A DNA stretch of 64,000 nucleotides from Polynucleobacter sp. MWH-CaK5 (GCF_018687615.1 NZ_CP061299.1:1473433-1537432), one strand, 5' to 3'. Numbered from the stretch's first letter, positions 43,865 through 53,508 are shown. A program made the numbers and translations. The notes: generated by a model from the sequence alone, not told the origin.

Positions 43865-44881
43865 ATGAAATTAGACCCCTACACGCTCCCCAATCATTTA
43901 TTTGTTGCTCCCATGGCCGGAGTAACCGATCGCCCTTTTAGGCAGCTCTGTAAGCGTTTAGGTGCGGGATATGCGGTTTCTGAAATGATTGCTTCCAATG
44001 CCATGCTTTGGAATAGCCCCAAAACCCTCCGCCGAGCGAACCATGATGGTGAAGTTGAGCCGATTTCAGTCCAAATTGCTGGCGCAGACCCTGACATGAT
44101 GGCAGAAGCGGCCATCTTAAATGTGGATCGTGGCGCACAAATCATCGATATCAATATGGGTTGCCCCGCAAAGAAGGTTTGCAATGTAGCCTCTGGATCA
44201 GCTCTTCTAAAAGATGAAGTCCTGGTTGGCAGAATCTTAGAAAAGATTGTCTCCTCGGTTAAAAAAGACCATCCCTTGGTACCAGTGACATTAAAAATCA
44301 GAACAGGTTGGGATAGAGACAATAAAAATGCCCTCAATATCGCCAGAATAGCCGTCAATAGCGGTATTGAAATGCTCACCATCCATGGCAGAACAAAAGC
44401 TGATTTGTATCGTGGTGAAGCTGAATACGACACCATCGCGGCCGTTAAAGCTTCGATCAATATTCCTGTGGTTGCCAATGGCGACATCAACTCCCCAGAA
44501 AAAGCAGCCTATGTTCTGCAACAAACTGGGGCTGATGCTTTGATGATTGGTCGAGCTGCGCAAGGACGTCCTTGGATTTTTCGTGAAATTTTGCACTTCC
44601 TTGAAACAGGCGAGCATTTACCTGCTCCGAAAATTTCAGAAATTCAAGACATCATGAACCATCACTTGTTGGATCACTACAGCTTTTATGGGGAATACGC
44701 CGGCGTTAGAACTGCCCGCAAACACATTGCCTGGTATTGCAAAGGACTCAAAGGATCTCATGTATTTAAGCAGCACATGAATACAATAGACGATTGCCAA
44801 GAACAATTAAAAACAGTGAATAATTTCTTTGATTCACTGAAACAAGAATCTGAACACTTAATTTATTTAGAAGCTGCTTGA
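43865..44881 (+). CDS. dusB: tRNA-dihydrouridine synthase DusB
   Basis: FMN enzyme reducing specific uridines in tRNA D-loops. The 338-residue protein has FVAPMAGVTDRPFRQLCKRL (13-32), the catalytic Cys100 in INMGCPAKKVCNVASGSALL, HGRTKADLYRGEAEYD and the FMN phosphate site GADALMIGRAAQGRPWIF. It lies immediately before fis, the conserved dusB-fis arrangement. Confidence 0.96.
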   Translation: MKLDPYTLPNHLFVAPMAGVTDRPFRQLCKRLGAGYAVSEMIASNAMLWNSPKTLRRANHDGEVEPISVQIAGADPDMMAEAAILNVDRGAQIIDINMGCPAKKVCNVASGSALLKDEVLVGRILEKIVSSVKKDHPLVPVTLKIRTGWDRDNKNALNIARIAVNSGIEMLTIHGRTKADLYRGEAEYDTIAAVKASINIPVVANGDINSPEKAAYVLQQTGADALMIGRAAQGRPWIFREILHFLETGEHLPAPKISEIQDIMNHHLLDHYSFYGEYAGVRTARKHIAWYCKGLKGSHVFKQHMNTIDDCQEQLKTVNNFFDSLKQESEHLIYLEAA

Positions 44882-44882
44882 T

Positions 44883-45125
44883 ATGCAACCCCCAGTTCAA
44901 CACCCAGTTAGCCAGACCATCGAAAAACATCTGAAGCGTTATTTAGATGACTTGGGTGACACCGCTCCAAGCAATGTTTACCAAATGGTTTTGACTGTCA
45001 TGGAAAAGCCTGTACTAGAACTGATCATGCAGCATGCCGGACAAAATCAATCCTTGGCCGCCAATTATTTAGGCATCAACAGAAACACCCTAAGAAAAAA
45101 ACTACAAGAGCACGGTCTCTTATAA
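44883..45125 (+). CDS. fis: nucleoid protein and regulator Fis
   Basis: An 80-residue DNA-bending protein of growth-phase control. The helix-turn-helix is at the C-terminus: GQNQSLAANYLGINRNTLRKKLQEHGLL. The N-terminal beta-hairpin arm is shorter than the 98-residue E. coli protein, as in other betaproteobacteria. It starts 1 bp after the dusB stop and depends on the dusB promoter. Confidence 0.94.
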   Translation: MQPPVQHPVSQTIEKHLKRYLDDLGDTAPSNVYQMVLTVMEKPVLELIMQHAGQNQSLAANYLGINRNTLRKKLQEHGLL

Positions 45126-45180
45126 GCCCCACTTCACTTAAATCCAATTTCATTTACTCACATTAACTTTAAAGATAACT

Positions 45181-46764
45181 ATGATTCGTACAGCCCTTCT
45201 TTCTGTCTCAGATAAATCTGGCATTGTTCCATTTGCAAAATCACTTCACGAGTGTGGCGTTAAATTAATCTCCACTGGTGGCACTGCCAAACTACTGGCT
45301 GAAAATGGCCTGCCTGTTATTGAAGTTTCAGAAATCACTGGCTTTCCAGAAATGCTTGATGGTCGCGTAAAAACATTGCACCCAATGGTGCATGGTGGTT
45401 TGCTTGCTCGCCGAGACACTCCAGAGCACATGGCAGCCATTAAAGAGCATGGCATTGAAGCGATTGATATGTTGGTTATTAACCTTTATCCATTTCAAAA
45501 AACGGTGGCACAACAAACTTGTTCATTTGAAGATGCGATTGAGAACATTGATATTGGTGGTCCAGCCATGTTGCGTGCAGCAGCAAAAAATCATCAAGAT
45601 GTGACTGTGCTTATTTCACCATCTGACTACGATGCGGTTTTATCTGAAATGCGCGCTAACAAGAATGAGGTTTCATTCAAAACAAACTTTGCATTAGCTA
45701 AAAAAGTGTATGCGCACACAGCTCAATATGACGGTGCGATTGCAAACTATTTATCAAGCCTTGGCGATGACTTGGATCACGGCAACAGAAGTGCCTACCC
45801 ACAGACTTTCCACTTAGCGTTCGATAAGGTTCAAGAAATGCGCTATGGTGAAAACCCACATCAAAGTGCTGCTTTCTATAAAGACACTCAATCAGTGATT
45901 GGCGCATTGGCCAATTACCGCCAGCTACAAGGTAAAGAATTGTCATACAACAACATTGCCGACGCTGATGCAGCGTGGGAATGCGTTAAGAGCTTTGGCA
46001 GCACAGTGACAACAGGACAGCCTGCTTGCGTGATCATCAAACACGCCAATCCTTGCGGAGTAGCAGTTGCATCTTCAGCACTTGAAGCCTACCAAAAAGC
46101 ATTTAAAACTGATTCAACTTCGGCTTTTGGCGGCATCATTGCGTTTAATCGCCCATGTGATGGCGCAACAGCAGAAGCTGTTTCTAAACAATTCGTTGAA
46201 GTGTTAATTGCTCCAGCATTCACGCCAGAAGCATTGGCCATCTTTGCAAGCAAACAAAACGTTCGTTTATTAGAAATCGAATTGGCCGAAACCATCAATC
46301 CACAAGACATCAAACGTGTGGGCGGTGGTCTTTTGGTTCAAAGCCCTGATTCGAAGAACGTTCTACCATCTGAATTGCGCATCGTGACCAAGCGTCAACC
46401 GACTGCCAAAGAAATGGAAGATTTGATGTTTGCTTGGCGCGTTGCTAAATACGTTAAATCAAATGCGATTGTTTTCTGCGGTGACGGCATGACCCTTGGT
46501 GTAGGTGCTGGCCAAATGAGCCGCATTGACTCAGCCAGAATTGCCAGCATCAAAGCTCAAAACGCTGGTTTAACTTTACAGAACTCAGCAGTAGCCAGTG
46601 ACGCCTTCTTCCCATTCAGAGATGGTTTAGATGTGGTTGTTGATGCAGGTGCTACTTGCGTGATTCAACCAGGCGGCAGCATGCGTGATGATGAAGTGGT
46701 TGCTGGTGCGGATGAACGCGGTGTTGCAATGGTTTACACCGGCACACGTCACTTCCGTCATTGA
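45181..46764 (+). CDS. purH: bifunctional AICAR transformylase/IMP cyclohydrolase PurH
   Basis: Performs the last two steps of de novo purine synthesis. The 527-residue protein has the N-terminal MGS-like cyclohydrolase domain (ALLSVSDKSGIVPFAKSLHE, LDGRVKTLHPMVHGGLLARR) and the C-terminal formyltransferase domain with VIIKHANPCGVA and TSAFGGIIAFNRP. It ends VVAGADERGVAMVYTGTRHFRH. It sits in the fis-purH-ruvCAB run. Confidence 0.98.
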   Translation: MIRTALLSVSDKSGIVPFAKSLHECGVKLISTGGTAKLLAENGLPVIEVSEITGFPEMLDGRVKTLHPMVHGGLLARRDTPEHMAAIKEHGIEAIDMLVINLYPFQKTVAQQTCSFEDAIENIDIGGPAMLRAAAKNHQDVTVLISPSDYDAVLSEMRANKNEVSFKTNFALAKKVYAHTAQYDGAIANYLSSLGDDLDHGNRSAYPQTFHLAFDKVQEMRYGENPHQSAAFYKDTQSVIGALANYRQLQGKELSYNNIADADAAWECVKSFGSTVTTGQPACVIIKHANPCGVAVASSALEAYQKAFKTDSTSAFGGIIAFNRPCDGATAEAVSKQFVEVLIAPAFTPEALAIFASKQNVRLLEIELAETINPQDIKRVGGGLLVQSPDSKNVLPSELRIVTKRQPTAKEMEDLMFAWRVAKYVKSNAIVFCGDGMTLGVGAGQMSRIDSARIASIKAQNAGLTLQNSAVASDAFFPFRDGLDVVVDAGATCVIQPGGSMRDDEVVAGADERGVAMVYTGTRHFRH

Positions 46765-46767
46765 TCA

Positions 46768-47265
46768 ATGAGAATCTTAGGTATTGACCCAGCACTTCGC
46801 GTCACAGGTTTTGGCGTGATAGAAGTACAGGGTCAACGCCTTCATTACATTGCATCAGGTACGATTGAAACTGGTGGCACAGAAATACCAGTGCCACAGA
46901 GATTGGCGACACTTTATGCAGGTATTCGTGAAGTGGTCGAGCTATATCAACCAAATGCAGCATCGATGGAACAGGTATTTCTAAACGTCAACCCAAGATC
47001 CACGCTTTTATTGGGTCAAGCTCGAGGAGCGGCGATTGCCTCTTTGGTATCCGATGGTTTGCCGATGGTTGAGTTCAGCGCCCTGGAGGTCAAGAAAGCC
47101 ATCGTAGGCACCGGAAGAGCCAGTAAAAGCCAAGTTCAAGAAATGGTCAAACGTTTACTCAAGCTCAACAAGGTTGCTGGCACAGATGCCTCAGACGCTC
47201 TTGCGGTCGCCATTTGCGCAGCTCATCATCGAGAGCTCAACGAACGTCTTCACCAATTTCGCTAA
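46768..47265 (+). CDS. ruvC: Holliday junction resolvase RuvC
   Basis: Cuts Holliday junctions handed over by RuvAB. The 165-residue protein shows the four catalytic acids: Asp7 (GIDPAL), Glu68 (SMEQVF), Asp140 and Asp143 (GTDASDALAVAICAAHH). It starts 3 bp after purH. No LexA box was seen ahead of it. Confidence 0.96.
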   Translation: MRILGIDPALRVTGFGVIEVQGQRLHYIASGTIETGGTEIPVPQRLATLYAGIREVVELYQPNAASMEQVFLNVNPRSTLLLGQARGAAIASLVSDGLPMVEFSALEVKKAIVGTGRASKSQVQEMVKRLLKLNKVAGTDASDALAVAICAAHHRELNERLHQFR

Positions 47266-47283
47266 TCAGCTTAAGATGTCGAC

Positions 47284-47862
47284 ATGATCGGAAGAATTCA
47301 AGGCACCTTAGTTGCCAACACCCCACCCAGATTAATCATTGATTGCCATGGCGTTGGCTATGAAGTTGATGTTCCTATGAGCACTCTTTATCAGATGCCA
47401 TCTTTGGGACAACAAGTCACTCTATTGACTCATTTTGTTGTCAGAGAAGATGCTCAACAATTATTTGGTTTTGCCACAGACTCCGAAAGAGAAGCGTTCA
47501 GAGCGCTGATCAAAATCAGCGGTGTGGGAGCAAGAACTGCTCTTTCATTGCTCTCAGGCATGAGTGTTGAAGAACTTTCTCAAGCCATCACATTGCAAGA
47601 GTCTGGTCGCTTGACCAAAGTGCCAGGCATTGGCAAAAAAACTGCTGAGCGCCTACTTTTAGAGCTTAAAGGCAAGTTTGGCGCAGACCTTGGCACCACT
47701 GGTCAGGCACCTCAAGTGGACAGTCAGCTTGAGATTTTGCAAGCTTTGACCTCACTGGGCTATTCCGATAAAGAAGCTCAGCTTGCCCTCAAACAAGTCA
47801 CCCCAGGCAGTTCTGTATCAGATGGCATCAGATTGGCACTCAAAGCCCTATCTAAGGCATAA
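47284..47862 (+). CDS. ruvA: Holliday junction protein RuvA
   Basis: Tetrameric junction-binding partner of RuvB (192 aa). The OB-fold start MIGRIQGTLVANTPPRLIID, helix-hairpin-helix segments LIKISGVGARTALSLLSGMS and LTKVPGIGKKTAERLLLELK, and a C-terminal domain with EILQALTSLGYSDKEAQLAL are present. It lies 18 bp after ruvC and 31 bp before ruvB. Confidence 0.97.
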   Translation: MIGRIQGTLVANTPPRLIIDCHGVGYEVDVPMSTLYQMPSLGQQVTLLTHFVVREDAQQLFGFATDSEREAFRALIKISGVGARTALSLLSGMSVEELSQAITLQESGRLTKVPGIGKKTAERLLLELKGKFGADLGTTGQAPQVDSQLEILQALTSLGYSDKEAQLALKQVTPGSSVSDGIRLALKALSKA

Positions 47863-47893
47863 GTCAAAGTAGAAATAGTTATAAACTCTCTTC

Positions 47894-48952
47894 ATGGCCA
47901 TTAAAACTGACGACATCACCCCATCATTTGATCCTCAAGAGGAGAGATTGGTGACGGCCGCTGCTAGCACTGATGACAATGCACTAGAGCGTGCCTTACG
48001 CCCTAAGCAGCTTGAAGAATATGTTGGTCAGAAAAAAGCCAGAGAACAGCTAGAAATTTTTATCTCTGCAGCAAAACAACGTCAAGAAGCGCTTGATCAC
48101 GTCCTACTATTTGGTCCACCAGGCCTTGGTAAGACAACTCTTGCACACATCATTGCTCGTGAGATGGGCGTTAACTTGCGCCAAACCAGCGGTCCTGTTT
48201 TAGACCGCCCAGGTGATCTAGCTGCACTACTCACGAATTTAGAAACCAATGATGTTTTATTCATTGACGAGATTCATCGACTATCTCCAGTCGTAGAAGA
48301 AATCTTGTACCCAGCTTTGGAAGATTACGCGATTGACATCATGATTGGTGATGGTCCAGCTGCCAGAAGCGTCAAACTTGATTTAAAACCTTTCACTCTC
48401 ATTGGCGCAACCACACGCGCAGGCATGCTCACCAATCCATTACGCGATCGCTTTGGTATTGTTGCGCGCCTTGAGTTTTATTCAATTGAAGAACTAGCAA
48501 CGATTGTTAAACGCTCAGCCAATCTTTTGAATGCTGGCTTAGATGATGGTGGCGCCCTAGAGATTGCAAAACGCTCAAGAGGTACTCCTAGAATTGCGAA
48601 TCGTCTATTGCGCCGCGTGAGAGACTATGCAGAAGTAAAAGCGGACGGAAAAATTTCACAAAGCATTGCTGATGCAGCTTTATCAATGTTGGATGTTGAT
48701 GCCGTCGGCTTTGATGTGATGGACAGAAAGCTTCTTGAAGCCATTGTTCATAAATTTGATGGTGGGCCCGTTGGCGTTGATAACTTAGCATCAGCCATCA
48801 GCGAAGAAAGAGAAACCATTGAAGATGTGATTGAACCTTACTTGATACAGCAAGGTTTTCTACAAAGAACTCCACGAGGCAGAGTGGCCACACCGCTGGC
48901 CTATGCTCACCTTGGGCTACCGTCGACCTCGTCCAAAGATTTACTCGGCTGA
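47894..48952 (+). CDS. ruvB: Holliday junction helicase RuvB
   Basis: AAA+ motor for branch migration (352 aa). Walker A is GPPGLGKTT (74-82), Walker B FIDEIHRLSP, with sensor IGATTRAGML and arginine finger region PLRDRFGI. The C-terminal winged helix ends IQQGFLQRTPRGRVATPLAY. Its last 46 bp overlap the convergent phosphatase gene. Confidence 0.98.
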   Translation: MAIKTDDITPSFDPQEERLVTAAASTDDNALERALRPKQLEEYVGQKKAREQLEIFISAAKQRQEALDHVLLFGPPGLGKTTLAHIIAREMGVNLRQTSGPVLDRPGDLAALLTNLETNDVLFIDEIHRLSPVVEEILYPALEDYAIDIMIGDGPAARSVKLDLKPFTLIGATTRAGMLTNPLRDRFGIVARLEFYSIEELATIVKRSANLLNAGLDDGGALEIAKRSRGTPRIANRLLRRVRDYAEVKADGKISQSIADAALSMLDVDAVGFDVMDRKLLEAIVHKFDGGPVGVDNLASAISEERETIEDVIEPYLIQQGFLQRTPRGRVATPLAYAHLGLPSTSSKDLLG

Positions 48953-49563
48953 TCGCCATCATTCAGGTGATTAACATCACCCCAATGCACTAAATCAAAC
49001 TGGTCATTCCGATAAGTCAGGGTATTCAAGCTCGCATTCAATACTTCAAAATCTCTGGCCACATCTAAAGCCACTTTTCTAGCAGCCCGGTTCAAACAAT
49101 CAAGCACCCCACCGTGCGCCACAATGGCAATCTCTTGCCCTGCATATTTTTTAGCCCATGAAGCAATGGCTGTCACCACCCGGTCATTAAACTGGGCCAA
49201 GCTCTCACCATTCTCCGGTTGAAAATGGATATCTCTATTTTTCCAAGCACGATGATTTTCAGGGTGATGCTCAGCAATTTCTTGATGGCTTAAACCTTGC
49301 ATCACGCCATAGTGTCTTTCTCTTAGAGCTGGGTCTAAATGAAGTTCTAATTGATGATGAAGCGCAATCGGTTTAGCCGTATCAATGGCACGACTCAAAT
49401 CACTTGAAATGATGGCTGAGATCTTTTTGTCCACGAGGCTTTTTGCAAGACGATCCGCCTGCTGGTGACCGATGTCATTCAAGCCAATATCGATATGACC
49501 CTGTAAGCGCTTCTCGCGATTCCACATAGTTTCGCCATGGCGAATTAAATAAATAACAGTCAT
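48907..49563 (-). CDS. histidine phosphatase family protein (phosphoglycerate mutase-like)
   Basis: A 218-residue member of the broad histidine phosphatase superfamily. The active-site motif is LIRHGETMWNREKRLQGHID (His9), with ERHYGVMQGLSHQEI and the second His in IVAHGGVLDCLN. It could be a metabolic phosphatase such as CobC/GpmB-like; the substrate cannot be read. The start is 3 bp from the tyrS stop, so it is the distal gene of a tyrS transcript. The C-terminus overlaps ruvB on the other strand by 46 bp. Confidence 0.88.
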   Translation of the reverse strand: MTVIYLIRHGETMWNREKRLQGHIDIGLNDIGHQQADRLAKSLVDKKISAIISSDLSRAIDTAKPIALHHQLELHLDPALRERHYGVMQGLSHQEIAEHHPENHRAWKNRDIHFQPENGESLAQFNDRVVTAIASWAKKYAGQEIAIVAHGGVLDCLNRAARKVALDVARDFEVLNASLNTLTYRNDQFDLVHWGDVNHLNDGDQPSKSLDEVDGSPR

Positions 49564-49566
49564 AAA

Positions 49567-50814
49567 TTACGACAAAGTTATTTTGGCAAATTTACGCTTA
49601 CCAACTTGCACCACAAATGTTCCAGCTTCTACTTTGAGTGCTTTATCAGAGATAGTGGCGCCATCAATTTTTACTCCGCCTTGCTCAACGTTGCGCATCG
49701 CTTCAGAGGTGCTGGGCACCAAATTGGCTTGCTTGAGCAACTGACCAATACCGATCGGCGCCCCTGTTAAGGTGATTTCAGGAATATCGTCTGGCACCCC
49801 GCCTTTAGCGCGATGATTGAAATCTTCTAATGCCTTATCAGCAGCGCTGGCATCATGAAAACGAGTCACAATTTCTTGAGCCAAGGCCACTTTAAAGTCA
49901 CGTGGATTTCTGCCAGAAAGAACTTCTTCCTTCATTTTGGCAATCTCAGCAAGTGGCTTGAAAGAAAGTAGTGTGAAATAACCCCACATCAATTCATCAG
50001 AAATACTCATCAACTTACCAAACATCTCACTTGGTGCTTCGCTGATGCCGATGTAGTTATTTTTAGACTTGCTCATCTTGTCAACGCCGTCAGTACCAAC
50101 CAGCAAAGGCATTGTCAAAATACATTGAGCTTCTTGTCCGTATTCTTTTTGTAGTTCACGACCAACCAGCAAATTAAATTTCTGATCCGTGCCACCTAAT
50201 TCCAAATCACTTTTCAGTGCGACAGAATCGTAACCTTGCATCAAAGGATATAAAAACTCATGCACAGAAATCGGTATGCCACCTTTGTAACGCTTGGTGA
50301 AATCGTCACGCTCCAACATGCGGGCAACCGTGTACTTAGCCGCCAACTGAATCATGCCTCTGGCACCCAATGGGTCGCACCACTCGCTGTTGTATCTCAC
50401 CTCAGTTTTGCTTGGATCTAAAACCAAGCTTGCTTGCTGATAATAAGTTTGAGCATTGATGGCAATCTCTTCTTTGGTCAAAGGAGGACGCGTGGCATTT
50501 CTACCAGATGGGTCACCAATCATGCTGGTGAAGTCGCCAATCAAGAAAATGACCGTATGGCCCAAATCTTGTAATTGACGCATTTTGTTCAAAACAACGG
50601 TGTGGCCCAAATGAATATCAGGCGCCGTTGGGTCCAAACCTAATTTGATCCTTAAAGGGGTCTTGGTGGCTTCGCTGCGGGCTAACTTGGCCAACCACTC
50701 AGCCTCAACCAATAATTCGTCACAACCCCGTTTTGAGACCTCCATGGCCTCCAAAACACGGTCCGTGATTGGATATTTAACTTGTTCTGTTTTATTCTCG
50801 TTAGCTAAAGACAT
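49567..50814 (-). CDS. tyrS: tyrosyl-tRNA synthetase
   Basis: Class I tRNA ligase (415 aa). The HIGH-type motif is HLGHT (68-72) and the KMSKS motif is KMSKSKNNYIGI near 245. A C-terminal S4 domain is visible (AMRNVEQGGVKIDGATISDK). The KMSKS form and length place it in the TyrS subgroup common in betaproteobacteria. It is divergent from anmK across 61 bp. Confidence 0.97.
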   Translation of the reverse strand: MSLANENKTEQVKYPITDRVLEAMEVSKRGCDELLVEAEWLAKLARSEATKTPLRIKLGLDPTAPDIHLGHTVVLNKMRQLQDLGHTVIFLIGDFTSMIGDPSGRNATRPPLTKEEIAINAQTYYQQASLVLDPSKTEVRYNSEWCDPLGARGMIQLAAKYTVARMLERDDFTKRYKGGIPISVHEFLYPLMQGYDSVALKSDLELGGTDQKFNLLVGRELQKEYGQEAQCILTMPLLVGTDGVDKMSKSKNNYIGISEAPSEMFGKLMSISDELMWGYFTLLSFKPLAEIAKMKEEVLSGRNPRDFKVALAQEIVTRFHDASAADKALEDFNHRAKGGVPDDIPEITLTGAPIGIGQLLKQANLVPSTSEAMRNVEQGGVKIDGATISDKALKVEAGTFVVQVGKRKFAKITLS

Positions 50815-50875
50815 AATCTATCGGTTACATTAATTTCCTAGAGCATCATTGTCGCATCACTTAAGAGTCAACCCT

Positions 50876-52006
50876 ATGAAGAATTACTATATTGGCATTA
50901 TGTCTGGAACCAGCATGGATGGCATTGATGCTGTTTTAGCTGAAATTTCCGATGACGGGCAGACCGCTGTTTTATGTCACAAAGATGTTCCTTTTGAGAA
51001 AAACCTCAAAAATACCTATTTTGATCTTCAGGCACCCAGTGATAACGAACTTCACAAGGAAGCCCTAGCAGCCAACCATTTGGCCCAACATTATCATTTG
51101 GCCTGCGTAGCCATCCTGCAGGAAGCAAAACTTCAGCCATCTGATATCAGTGCTATTGGCGCCCATGGACAAACCATCCGCCACCAACCTCAATCACATG
51201 ATGGTATTGGTTACACCAAACAATCCCTCAACCCTGCTTTATTAGCAGAACTGACTGGCATTGATGTGATCGCTGATTTTCGTAGTCGCGATATTGCAGC
51301 GGGCGGTCAAGGCGCCCCCTTGGTGCCTGCTTTTCATGCGGCACAGTTTGCCTGTCATGAAGATTTAGCCATCTTGAACATTGGTGGTATTGCCAATCTA
51401 AGTTTGATACCGGCCAATCGTGAAGAAAAAATGATTGGCTTTGATTGTGGCCCAGGCAATGTGTTGATGGACCACTGGATCCAACAATCGATTGGCCAAT
51501 CTTTTGATGAAAATGGTCAATGGGCTGCCAAAGGGCAAGTGATTCAAAAACTCTTAAGCAGCATGCTTGATGATGATTACTTTAAAAAAGCTCCTCCGAA
51601 AAGCACAGGCAGAGATTTATTCAACCCTGAATGGCTCCAGCATCATTTAACGATCAATGATTGCCTCAATCAAAGACCGGAAGATATTCAGGCCACCTTA
51701 TTAGCACTCACCGCTCAATCAATCGCTCAAGACCTCAAACTACATGGCCCTAAAACTAAGCAATTGTTGATTTGTGGTGGTGGCATTAATAATCAGCAGC
51801 TGATGGCACATTTAAAAAATGCTTGTGCCTGGATACCGCAAGACAATATTCAGAGCACTGCTGTCAAAGGTGTTGATCCTCAAACCGTTGAAGCCGCCGC
51901 TTTTGCCTGGCTGGCTTGGGCCCACCAAAGAAAACAGCCAGCAAATTTGCCGGCTGTCACTGGTGCTAAAGGTTTGCGCGTACTAGGTGCGCACTACCCT
52001 GCTTAA
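50876..52006 (+). CDS. anmK: anhydro-N-acetylmuramic acid kinase AnmK
   Basis: Cleaves and phosphorylates 1,6-anhydroMurNAc to MurNAc-6-phosphate in wall recycling. I start at the ATG at 50876 (MKNYYIGIMSGTSMDGIDAV, 376 aa); a TTG at 50849 adds nine residues without support. Motifs include IGAHGQTIRHQP, DFRSRDIAAGGQGAPLVPAFH and GGIANLSL with GFDCGPGN. It links to amgK-murU at 39593, which act later in MurNAc recycling. Confidence 0.95.
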   Translation: MKNYYIGIMSGTSMDGIDAVLAEISDDGQTAVLCHKDVPFEKNLKNTYFDLQAPSDNELHKEALAANHLAQHYHLACVAILQEAKLQPSDISAIGAHGQTIRHQPQSHDGIGYTKQSLNPALLAELTGIDVIADFRSRDIAAGGQGAPLVPAFHAAQFACHEDLAILNIGGIANLSLIPANREEKMIGFDCGPGNVLMDHWIQQSIGQSFDENGQWAAKGQVIQKLLSSMLDDDYFKKAPPKSTGRDLFNPEWLQHHLTINDCLNQRPEDIQATLLALTAQSIAQDLKLHGPKTKQLLICGGGINNQQLMAHLKNACAWIPQDNIQSTAVKGVDPQTVEAAAFAWLAWAHQRKQPANLPAVTGAKGLRVLGAHYPA

Positions 52007-52010
52007 TGAA

Positions 52011-52385
52011 TTAAGCTGAGAAAGAAGAACCGCAACCACATGTTGTTGTGGCGTTTGGATTCTTGATCACAAACTGTGAACCATTGATGTCTTCTTTGTA
52101 ATCAATCTCTGCGCCTACCAAATATTGGAAGCTCATTGAGTCAATCAACAAAGTTACATTGTCTTTGGTTACCAATGTGTCGTCTTCATTCACTGCTTCG
52201 TCAAATGTGAAGCCATACTGAAAGCCTGAGCAACCACCACCTTGCACGAATACGCGCAATTTCAAATCTGGGTTACCTTCTTCAGCGATCAAATCGGCTA
52301 CTTTTGCCACAGCGCTGTCAGTAAAAACTAACGGCATTGGCGGCTCTAAATTTTCAGTACTTTGTGTTGTTTGTGTCGCGCTCAT
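52011..52385 (-). CDS. erpA: iron-sulfur cluster insertion protein ErpA
   Basis: A-type carrier delivering Fe-S clusters to enzymes such as those of isoprenoid synthesis. The 124-residue protein has the three conserved cysteines, in FVQGGGCSGFQYGF and the C-terminal TTCGCGSSF. The N-terminus has a 12-residue polar extension before the core. Confidence 0.95.
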   Translation of the reverse strand: MSATQTTQSTENLEPPMPLVFTDSAVAKVADLIAEEGNPDLKLRVFVQGGGCSGFQYGFTFDEAVNEDDTLVTKDNVTLLIDSMSFQYLVGAEIDYKEDINGSQFVIKNPNATTTCGCGSSFSA

Positions 52386-52449
52386 AATGAACTCCTTTTA
52401 ATACATAGACTCTATTGTAGGCTTCAATGCCAATAATTGCTGTAGGGGT

Positions 52450-53508
52450 TTATGGTAACAGGGCAATATGACTTAACCCGGTTTTTTCCGGCAAACCGAA
52501 CATCAGGTTCAAACATTGAACCCCTTGACCTGAAGCACCCTTTACCAAGTTATCCTCAACCACCAAAATAACCAAGGTATCGCCACCCTGAGGACGATGA
52601 ACCGCAATTCTTAGGGCATTACTACCTCTTACGGATCTTGTCTCTGGAGTGCTGCCAGCAGGCATTACATCAACAAAGGGCTCACCCGCATAAAACTTCT
52701 CAAAAAGACTTTGATAATCAACATCTTTCCCGTCAGGAAGGATACGGGCATACAACGTTGAATGAATACCTCTGATCATTGGGGTCAAATGAGGCACAAA
52801 TGTCAGCCCCACAGATTGACCACCAGCAATCGCTGATAAGCCCTGGCAAATCTCAGGATGGTGTCTGTGACCCTTCACGCCATACGCTTTAAAGTTATCA
52901 CTGGCTTCAGCCATCAAGGTGCCAACTTCAGCTTTACGGCCTGCTCCTGAAACGCCAGACTTTGAGTCTGAGATCAAGCTGTTTAAATCAATGAGTTTTT
53001 TACCACCTGTTGATTTTGGAGCAATCAAGGGCGCAAAGCCCAATTGAACCGACGTTGGATAGCAACCTGCCAAACCAACCACTCTGGCTTTTTTAATTGC
53101 TTCACGATTGATCTCAGCCAAGCCATAAACCGCTTCAGCAAGAATCTCTGGACACGCATGAGGCATGCCGTACCATTTTTCAAATTCAGCAGTATCTTTA
53201 AGACGAAAGTCTGCGGCTAAATCCAATATCTTGACGCCAGCAGCCAAAAGCTCTTTGGCTTGAGCCATGGCAACCCCATGAGGAGTTGCAAAGAAAACAG
53301 CATCGCATTCTGTGAGCTTGGCATCTTCTGGCGTAGAAAAGCAAAGATCAACCCTGCCCCTCAAGGAAGGGAACATTTCGGCAACAGGCATGCCAGCCTC
53401 TTTACGAGACGTGATAGCCGTTAATTGAACTTCTGGGTGCTGAGATAACAAACGCAGTAATTCAACGCCTGTATAGCCCGTTCCACCTACTATGCCAACT
53501 TTGATCAT
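52450..53508 (-). CDS. argC: N-acetyl-gamma-glutamyl-phosphate reductase ArgC
   Basis: NADPH-dependent third step of arginine synthesis. The 352-residue protein has the nucleotide motif VGIVGGTGYTGVELLRLL (4-21) and catalytic Cys149 in GLAGCYPTSVQL, with VKGHRHHPEI downstream. It lies 76 bp after the rpsI stop on the same strand, beyond a terminator, and may have its own promoter. Confidence 0.97.
   Translation of the reverse strand: MIKVGIVGGTGYTGVELLRLLSQHPEVQLTAITSRKEAGMPVAEMFPSLRGRVDLCFSTPEDAKLTECDAVFFATPHGVAMAQAKELLAAGVKILDLAADFRLKDTAEFEKWYGMPHACPEILAEAVYGLAEINREAIKKARVVGLAGCYPTSVQLGFAPLIAPKSTGGKKLIDLNSLISDSKSGVSGAGRKAEVGTLMAEASDNFKAYGVKGHRHHPEICQGLSAIAGGQSVGLTFVPHLTPMIRGIHSTLYARILPDGKDVDYQSLFEKFYAGEPFVDVMPAGSTPETRSVRGSNALRIAVHRPQGGDTLVILVVEDNLVKGASGQGVQCLNLMFGLPEKTGLSHIALLP

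Noticed and set aside
43894..44490. Minus-strand open frame of 198 codons opposite dusB
   Set aside because: Long only because it mirrors dusB codon usage; the product looks like a reverse shadow and has no start context.
46700..47290. SOS box ahead of ruvC or ruvA
   Set aside because: No CTGTN8ACAG-like sequence was found in the gaps; ruvCAB appears to be carried with purH.
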